Source of the DNA: Bradyrhizobium sp. PSBB068
Lineage (GTDB): Bacteria > Pseudomonadota > Alphaproteobacteria > Rhizobiales > Xanthobacteraceae
Length of the DNA stretch: 64,000 nt
Direction: 5' to 3'
Assembly: GCA_016839165.1 (NCBI GenBank)
Contig: CP069300.1
Span: forward strand, 1,984,001-2,048,000
The notes below the pieces were generated by a model. It was not told the DNA's origin, searched no databases, and saw only the letters and a list, made by a program, of their open reading frames with translations. A program made the position numbers and the translations under genes. Of the stretch, positions 59,682 to 64,000 are shown in pieces (position 1 is the stretch's first letter; every line of letters begins with the position of its first letter).

Positions 59682-60815
59682 TCACTCCGCCACCAGCGCG
59701 TTCATGTGCTCGACGGCTTCGACGAAATCTTCCTTGAACTCCTGCACCACGGCACCGGCGGACTTCACGCTGTCGACCAGGCCGACGCCCTGGCCGACGA
59801 AGTAGCTGACGAGATCGCGGGCCTTCTCGTTGCCGGCCGCGGCGGCGCGGTCGATCGCGTTGAAAGCGTCGCGGCTGATGATGCTTTGCAGCGGCATCGG
59901 CAGCGCGCCGGGGCTGTCCGGCGAGCGGTCCCAGGCGTCGGTCCAGACCGAACGGAGTTGCCGCGCGGGCTTGCCGGTCCGGCCCTTGGAGCGGATCGCG
60001 TCGCGCGAGGAGGCCGCGATCATCTTCTCGCGGAAGATTTCAGAGGTCTCCGACTCAACCGTGGCAAGCCACACCGAGCCCGTCCAGGCGCCGGCTGCGC
60101 CCATTGCCATGCAGGCCGCCATCTGGCTGCCGGTCATGATGCCGCCGGCGGCGAGCACCGGCACGTCGCGGATCTTTCTGACCGCCTTGATCACCTCGGG
60201 CACCAGCACCATGGTCGAGACCTCGCCGCAATGGCCGCCGGCCTCGGTGCCCTGGGCGACCAGGATGTCGACGCCGGCCGCGACCTGGCGCAGCGCGTGT
60301 TCCTTGGAGCCGACCAGGGCTGCGACCGGCACGTTGTGCTGGCGGCCCATCTCGATCATCGCCCGCGGTGGCACGCCAAGCGCGTTGGCGATCAGCCTGA
60401 TCGGATGGCGGAACGAGACCTCGAGCAATTGCAGCGCAGTCTTGGCATCGAACGGCTGCGGCTGGTTGTCGGCGACGCTCTGCGCCGTGAGCTCGATGTT
60501 GTATTTCTTCAGCAGATTGCGGGTGAAGTCGCGATGCTCCTGGGAAACGCGCTTCTCGAGGCTCTTCCAGGTGACGTTCTTCTCGCCGGCCGTCGAGATA
60601 TTCTCGGGGATCAGCACGTCGATGCCATAGGGCTTGCCGTCGACATGATCGTCGATCCATTTCAATTCCTGCTCCAGCGTTTCCGGCAGATACCGGGTCG
60701 CGCCGAACACGCCGAAGCCGCCGGCGCGGCTGACCGCCGCCACCACGTCACGGCAATGGCTGAAAGCGAGCAGGGGAAATTCGATCCCCAGCATGTCGCA
60801 GATCGGTGATTTCAT
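59682..60815 (-). CDS. Nitronate monooxygenase (2-nitropropane dioxygenase family)
   Basis: 377 residues, FMN-binding TIM barrel: 'PLLAFSHCRDVVAAVSRAGGFGVFGATRYLPETLEQEL' at about 14-50, 'LVGSKEHALRQVAAGVDILVAQGTEAGGHCGEVSTMVLVPEV' and 'VLAAGGIMTGSQMAACMAMGAAGAWTGSVWL' (phosphate loop). It oxidises nitronates, or in related proteins acts as an enoyl-type FMN enzyme. GGGAG precedes the ATG by 11 bases. Same strand as the thiolase-like gene, with a repeat between them. Confidence 0.9.
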   Translation of the reverse strand: MKSPICDMLGIEFPLLAFSHCRDVVAAVSRAGGFGVFGATRYLPETLEQELKWIDDHVDGKPYGIDVLIPENISTAGEKNVTWKSLEKRVSQEHRDFTRNLLKKYNIELTAQSVADNQPQPFDAKTALQLLEVSFRHPIRLIANALGVPPRAMIEMGRQHNVPVAALVGSKEHALRQVAAGVDILVAQGTEAGGHCGEVSTMVLVPEVIKAVRKIRDVPVLAAGGIMTGSQMAACMAMGAAGAWTGSVWLATVESETSEIFREKMIAASSRDAIRSKGRTGKPARQLRSVWTDAWDRSPDSPGALPMPLQSIISRDAFNAIDRAAAAGNEKARDLVSYFVGQGVGLVDSVKSAGAVVQEFKEDFVEAVEHMNALVAE

Positions 60816-61089
60816 GGGTTGGTTTTCTCCCGATGGCCGCTTTTTGTGCTTGTTGGCATCAGCCCCTGCAACGCTAGCGCATCACGGTCAACGAAGCCAA
60901 GCGGGTTTCGGCTGCGGCGACTTGCGTGCAGGCGTCGCTTGGCTGCATCGCTCGCAGCGCATTCCGCTGGATAGAAAATGCGATCTGCCGGGGTGGGCAA
61001 AGCGAAGTTTGCCCACCATCTAGTGCGGATATGTGGATGGGCACGGCGGTTGCCGCGCCATGGAAAATTGGAAACCGGGAGCCACCGAC

Positions 61090-61968
61090 GTGACCGACAC
61101 CTCTGCCTACGAGCCGCCGAAAGTCTGGACCTGGAACAAGGAGAGCGGCGGGCGCTTCGCCAGCATCAACCGGCCGATCGCGGGTCCTACCCACGACAAG
61201 GAGCTGCCGGTCGGCCGGCATCCGCTGCAACTCTATTCGCTGGCGACGCCGAACGGCGTCAAGGTCACCGTGATGCTGGAAGAGCTGCTCGCGGCGGGTC
61301 ACACAGGCGCGGAGTACGACGCCTGGCTGATCAAGATCGACGGCAACCAGTTCGGCAGCGGCTTCGTCGCGGTCAATCCGAACTCCAAGATTCCGGCGCT
61401 GATGGATCGCAGTGGGCCCGAGCCGATCCGGGTGTTCGAGTCGGGCTCGATCCTGGTCTACCTTGCGGAGAAGTTCGGCGCCTTCCTGCCGACCGACGTC
61501 AAGACCCGCGCCGAAACCTTCTCCTGGCTGTTCTGGCAGATGGGCTCGGCGCCCTATCTCGGCGGCGGCTTCGGGCATTTCTATGCCTATGCGCCGACCA
61601 AGATCGAATACGCCATCGACCGCTTTGCGATGGAGGTGAAGCGCCAGCTCGACGTGCTGGACCGCAGGCTTGCCGACAACGAATATCTCGCAGGCGACGT
61701 CTACACCATCGCCGACATGGCGGTGTGGCCCTGGTATGGCGGGCTCGCCAAGGGCCTGCTTTACGGCGGCGGCGAATTCCTCTCGGTGCAGGACTACAAG
61801 AACGTGCAGCGCTGGACCGACGCGATCGCGGCACGGCCCGCGGTGAAGCGCGGCCGCATGGTCAACCGCACCTGGGGCGAGCCGTCGAGCCAGCTCCACG
61901 AGCGCCATGACGCCAGCGATTTCGAGACCAGGACGCAGGACAAGATCAGCGAGCAGGCGGCGTCGTAG
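61090..61968 (+). CDS. yghU: Glutathione S-transferase, YghU-like
   Basis: 292 residues. 'PPKVWTWNKESGGRFASINRPIAGPTHDKELPVGRHPLQLYSLATPNGVKVTVMLEELL' at the N-terminus is the YghU/Nu-class layout, with the thioredoxin fold following, then 'GSGFVAVNPNSKIPALMD' and 'LAEKFGAFLPTD'. YghU binds two glutathiones and acts as a disulfide-bond reductase. The start GTG 61090 has GGGAG eight bases upstream and fits YghU length (about 288); an ATG at 61060 is a possible longer start. Stands alone. Confidence 0.9.
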   Translation: MTDTSAYEPPKVWTWNKESGGRFASINRPIAGPTHDKELPVGRHPLQLYSLATPNGVKVTVMLEELLAAGHTGAEYDAWLIKIDGNQFGSGFVAVNPNSKIPALMDRSGPEPIRVFESGSILVYLAEKFGAFLPTDVKTRAETFSWLFWQMGSAPYLGGGFGHFYAYAPTKIEYAIDRFAMEVKRQLDVLDRRLADNEYLAGDVYTIADMAVWPWYGGLAKGLLYGGGEFLSVQDYKNVQRWTDAIAARPAVKRGRMVNRTWGEPSSQLHERHDASDFETRTQDKISEQAAS

Positions 61969-62021
61969 TCTGCGCGATCGATTTGACCCGTCATCCTGAG
62001 AGATTCTGAAGCTTTCACCGT

Positions 62022-62143
62022 CGTCATTGCGAGGAGCGAAGCGACGAAGCAATCCATTCTTCCGCGTATGCGGCGCGGTGGATTGCTTCGCGAAGCCTGT
62101 CATCCGGCGGCGCTTCGCGCCGACCGGGTGGCTCGCAATGACG
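62022..62143. repeat. Dispersed palindrome downstream of GST gene
   Basis: Left arm CGTCATTGCGAGGAGCGAAG and right end CTCGCAATGACG match the element at 59585-59670. Here the interior has an extra hairpin, CCGGCGGCGCTTCGCGCCGACCGG-type pairing near 62104-62127. It lies between convergent genes. Confidence 0.8.
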
Positions 62144-62186
62144 ATGATCCGTTATGAGGAACGCGTTCCGCGCTCCTCACCATGCA

Positions 62187-62462
62187 TCACCCCAGCAAAT
62201 CATCATACTCCGGGTTCTTCTTCATGAAGCCCTGGATGAACTCGCATTTCACGACGAGCTTGATCTTCTGCGCGCGTACGGCATCGAGCGTGGCGCGGGC
62301 GAGCTTGGAGCCGATGCCGCGGCCGCCGAGCTCCGGCGGCACTTCGGTGTGGACGAGCGTGATCGTATCCGGCGTCTTGCGGTAGACCACGAAGGCGGTG
62401 TGGCCGTCGACTGCGAGCTCGAACCGGCTCTGCGCAGCGTTGTCGCGGAATGCTTCAGTCAT
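62187..62462 (-). CDS. Small GNAT-type N-acetyltransferase (YjdJ/NATD1-like)
   Basis: 91 residues. The core 'HTEVPPELGGRGIGSKLARATLDAVRAQKIKLVVKCEFIQGFMKKNPEYDDLL' is that of the minimal GCN5-like family of about 90 residues, with G-G-R-G-I-G forming the CoA loop at 46-51. Cytoplasmic; substrate unknown. AGGAG precedes the ATG. It starts 11 bases after the stop of the flavin reductase gene, so the two form an operon. Confidence 0.88.
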   Translation of the reverse strand: MTEAFRDNAAQSRFELAVDGHTAFVVYRKTPDTITLVHTEVPPELGGRGIGSKLARATLDAVRAQKIKLVVKCEFIQGFMKKNPEYDDLLG

Positions 62463-62473
62463 CGCGGTCTCTC

Positions 62474-63091
62474 CTATTTCGTCTTTGCGCCCTCGGCCGC
62501 GGGAAACACCATGCGGTCGTCGGTGCGGCAGTAGCGGTCGGCGAACATGCGGCCGATCGGGTGATAGCGCTCCATGTGCACGCGCATGGCATCACGATCC
62601 CACAATTCGTCGCGGATGTGGAAGTGGATGCCTTCGCCCATGATCAGCTCGCGGTCGCCGTTGACGTCGATCAGCTTCCAGGTCCTGCACTCCATCGCAA
62701 ACGGCGCGTCCGCGAGCCTGGGCACCGCGATCTTGCTGGACGGCGCGAGCTTGAGGCCGAGGTAGTCTGGCTCGCCGATCTCGGGCGGGAAGTCGCCCGA
62801 GCTCTCGTGCATCGCGCGCGCCAGCGGTTCATCGGTCAGGTTGACCACGAATTCACCCAGGCGCTGGATGTTGACCATCGTGTCCTTCTCACGGCCATCC
62901 GGCCGGCGATTGACCGCGAACATGCAGAGCGGCGGGTCTTCGCAGAACACGTTGAAGAACGAGAACGGCGCCGCATTGACCACGCCGTCCGGCCCGAGGC
63001 TCGTGACCCAGGCTATCGGCCGCGGCAGCACGAAGGAGGTCAGCACCTTGTAGCGTTCGCGTTGGGTGAGGTCGCTTGCGGAATATTCCAT
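62474..63091 (-). CDS. Flavin reductase-family protein
   Basis: 205 residues of the FMN-binding split-barrel flavin reductase fold: 'VLTSFVLPRPIAWVTSLGPDGVVNAAPFSFFNVFCEDPPLCMFAVNRRPDGREKDTMVNIQRLGEFVVNLTDEPLA' spans about 15-90. Such proteins reduce FMN with NAD(P)H or act as flavin-dependent reductases in degradation pathways. The ATG at 63091 lies just after a repeat; an extension through the repeat to 63145 is rejected. First gene of a short minus-strand operon with the GNAT gene. Confidence 0.88.
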   Translation of the reverse strand: MEYSASDLTQRERYKVLTSFVLPRPIAWVTSLGPDGVVNAAPFSFFNVFCEDPPLCMFAVNRRPDGREKDTMVNIQRLGEFVVNLTDEPLARAMHESSGDFPPEIGEPDYLGLKLAPSSKIAVPRLADAPFAMECRTWKLIDVNGDRELIMGEGIHFHIRDELWDRDAMRVHMERYHPIGRMFADRYCRTDDRMVFPAAEGAKTK

Positions 63092-63108
63092 GGGAGCTCT
63101 CGCTTGCT

Positions 63109-63260
63109 TGCCTCGCCCCGCTTGCGGGGAGAGGTCGGAATTCAAGCGTAGCTTGAATTCCGGGTGAGGGGGACTCTCCGCGAGTCCCGTCTCTCACTGT
63201 CCGCGCGGAGACTCCCCCTCATCCCGACCTTCTCCCCGCGCGCGGGGAGAAGGGGGAGAG
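63109..63260. repeat. Dispersed palindromic repeat, copy 5
   Basis: CCTCGCCCCGC/GCGGGGAGAGG hairpin, variable stem GGAATTCAAGC-gta-GCTTGAATTCC, GGGTGAGGGG, spacer, CCCCCTCATCCC and a final CTTCTCCCCGCG hairpin. It separates the flavin reductase and acyl-CoA dehydrogenase genes. Confidence 0.85.
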
Positions 63261-63263
63261 GAA

Positions 63264-64000
63264 CTACGTCATGCTCAGCTCGTGGCGGCCGACCACCATC
63301 CAGTGTACTTCGTCCGGACCGTCGGCGAAGCGGAGGTGGCGGACGTCCTGGTACATCTCGCCGAGCGGCGACCACTGCGAGATGCCGGTGGCGCCGTGCA
63401 TCTGAATCGCCTGGTCGATCACCTTGCAGGCGCGCTCGGGCACCATGGCCTTGACCATCGAGACCCAGACGCGGGCTTCCTTGTTGCCGAGCACGTCCAT
63501 CGCCTTGGCCGCCTTCAGCACCATCAGCCGCATCGCCTCGATCTCGCAGCGCGCCTGGGCGATGATCTGCATGTTGCCGCCGAGATGGGCGATCTTCTTG
63601 CCGAACGCTTCGCGGGTCAGGCCGCGCTGCACCATCATGTCGAGCGCCTTCTCGGCCTTGCCGATGGTGCGCATGCAGTGATGGATACGACCCGGTCCGA
63701 GGCGGACCTGCGAGATCTCGAAGCCGCGGCCTTCGCCGAGCAGCATGTTCTCCTTCGGCACCTTGCAATTGTTGAAGCGCAGATGCATGTGGCCGCGCGG
63801 CGCATGGTCATGGCCGAACACGTGCATGGGCCCGAGGATCTCGACGCCGGGGGTGTCGATCGGCACCAGGATCTGCGACTGCTGCTTGCTGGGCGCCGCA
63901 TCGGGATTCGTCTTCACCATCACGATCATGATCTTGCAGCGCGGGTCGCCGGCGCCGGAGATGTAGTACTTCTCGCCGTTGATCACCCACTCGTCGCCGA
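63264..64000 (-). CDS. Acyl-CoA dehydrogenase, 5' end outside window
   Basis: The visible 245 or so C-terminal residues read 'INGEKYYISGAGDPRCKIMIVMVKTNPDA', 'VPKENMLLGEGRGFEISQVRLGPGRIHHCMRTIGKAEKALDMMVQRGLTREAFGKKI' and 'IQMHGATGISQWSPLGEMYQDVRHLRFADGPDEVHWMVVGRHEL', the middle and FAD/C-terminal domains of an acyl-CoA dehydrogenase of the large (ACAD10/11-like) type. It oxidises an acyl-CoA to the 2-enoyl-CoA. The N-terminal domain and start codon lie beyond 64000 (read on the minus strand). Confidence 0.93.
   Translation of the reverse strand, partial: GDEWVINGEKYYISGAGDPRCKIMIVMVKTNPDAAPSKQQSQILVPIDTPGVEILGPMHVFGHDHAPRGHMHLRFNNCKVPKENMLLGEGRGFEISQVRLGPGRIHHCMRTIGKAEKALDMMVQRGLTREAFGKKIAHLGGNMQIIAQARCEIEAMRLMVLKAAKAMDVLGNKEARVWVSMVKAMVPERACKVIDQAIQMHGATGISQWSPLGEMYQDVRHLRFADGPDEVHWMVVGRHELSMT

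Overview
The window reads as chromosomal DNA from a GC-rich alphaproteobacterium of the Bradyrhizobium / Rhizobiales kind. The reasons are the gene repertoire (class III-type PHA synthase with a phasin, PaaX-controlled phenylacetate genes, many ABC/amidase/dehydrogenase catabolic genes, a BJP-1-like subclass B3 metallo-beta-lactamase fold, FixK-type TTGA-N6-TCAA boxes) and the many dispersed palindromic repeats between genes. About 60 protein-coding genes were identified. No tRNA, rRNA, CRISPR array, transposase or integrase was seen.

Layout. 1-4.3 kb: a truncated secreted SnoaL/NTF2-like gene, an alpha/beta hydrolase, then a polyhydroxyalkanoate unit (short PhaE/PhaR-like subunit, PhaC, GNAT acetyltransferase, phasin with operator-like palindromes and a strong terminator). 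4.5-6.8 kb: a DUF445 membrane protein and an alpha/beta hydrolase. 7.0-13.6 kb: the phenylacetate block paaX-paaABCDE-paaI-paaK, followed to 17.5 kb by an amidase, a quinone-oxidoreductase-like protein and a YeeE/YedE transporter. 17.8-19.8 kb: a two-gene minus-strand unit encoding a secreted B3-type metallo-hydrolase and a DUF1254/DUF1214 protein. 19.8-23.2 kb: an accessory-looking strip of small unknown genes, a cold-shock gene and one frameshifted small gene. 23.2-25.6 kb: a divergent EamA exporter / MocR regulator pair. 25.8-30.6 kb: a minus-strand run ferredoxin - P450 - MFS transporter - sulfite-oxidase-like protein - hydrolase/OsmC fusion with a good sigma70-type promoter in front.

30.9-33.7 kb is a decayed zone: an SDR fragment and a broken opgC-like gene interspersed with an intact cytochrome c and a CBS-BON protein, with three FixK/FNR-type boxes in 1.6 kb. 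33.8-41.5 kb: TetR regulator, amidase, SDR, tartrate-dehydrogenase-like protein, 2-hydroxyacid dehydrogenase, M20 carbamoylase-type hydrolase and a LysR regulator. 41.6-47.3 kb: a DUF1445 hydro-lyase divergent from the LysR gene and a complete branched-chain-type ABC importer. 47.4-51.2 kb: a complete C4-acid-sugar (tetronate) route, otnC divergent from ltnD-otnI-otnK. 51.4-57.9 kb: a chemoreceptor and an RND efflux pair. 58.0-64.0 kb: thiolase-like protein, nitronate monooxygenase, YghU-type GST, small GNAT, flavin reductase and an acyl-CoA dehydrogenase cut by the window end.

Functionally the window is dominated by uptake and oxidation of small organic acids and aromatics feeding CoA-linked metabolism and carbon storage, with several local regulators (PaaX, MocR, TetR, LysR) and probable oxygen-responsive control at 31-33 kb. 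The most noteworthy structural signals are the FixK-box cluster, a five-copy repeat family whose variable inner stem changes sequence but stays self-complementary, and well-formed operator-like repeats beside the MocR, LysR, PaaA, phasin and P450 genes. All functional statements rest on reading motifs and on family knowledge; no database search was run.
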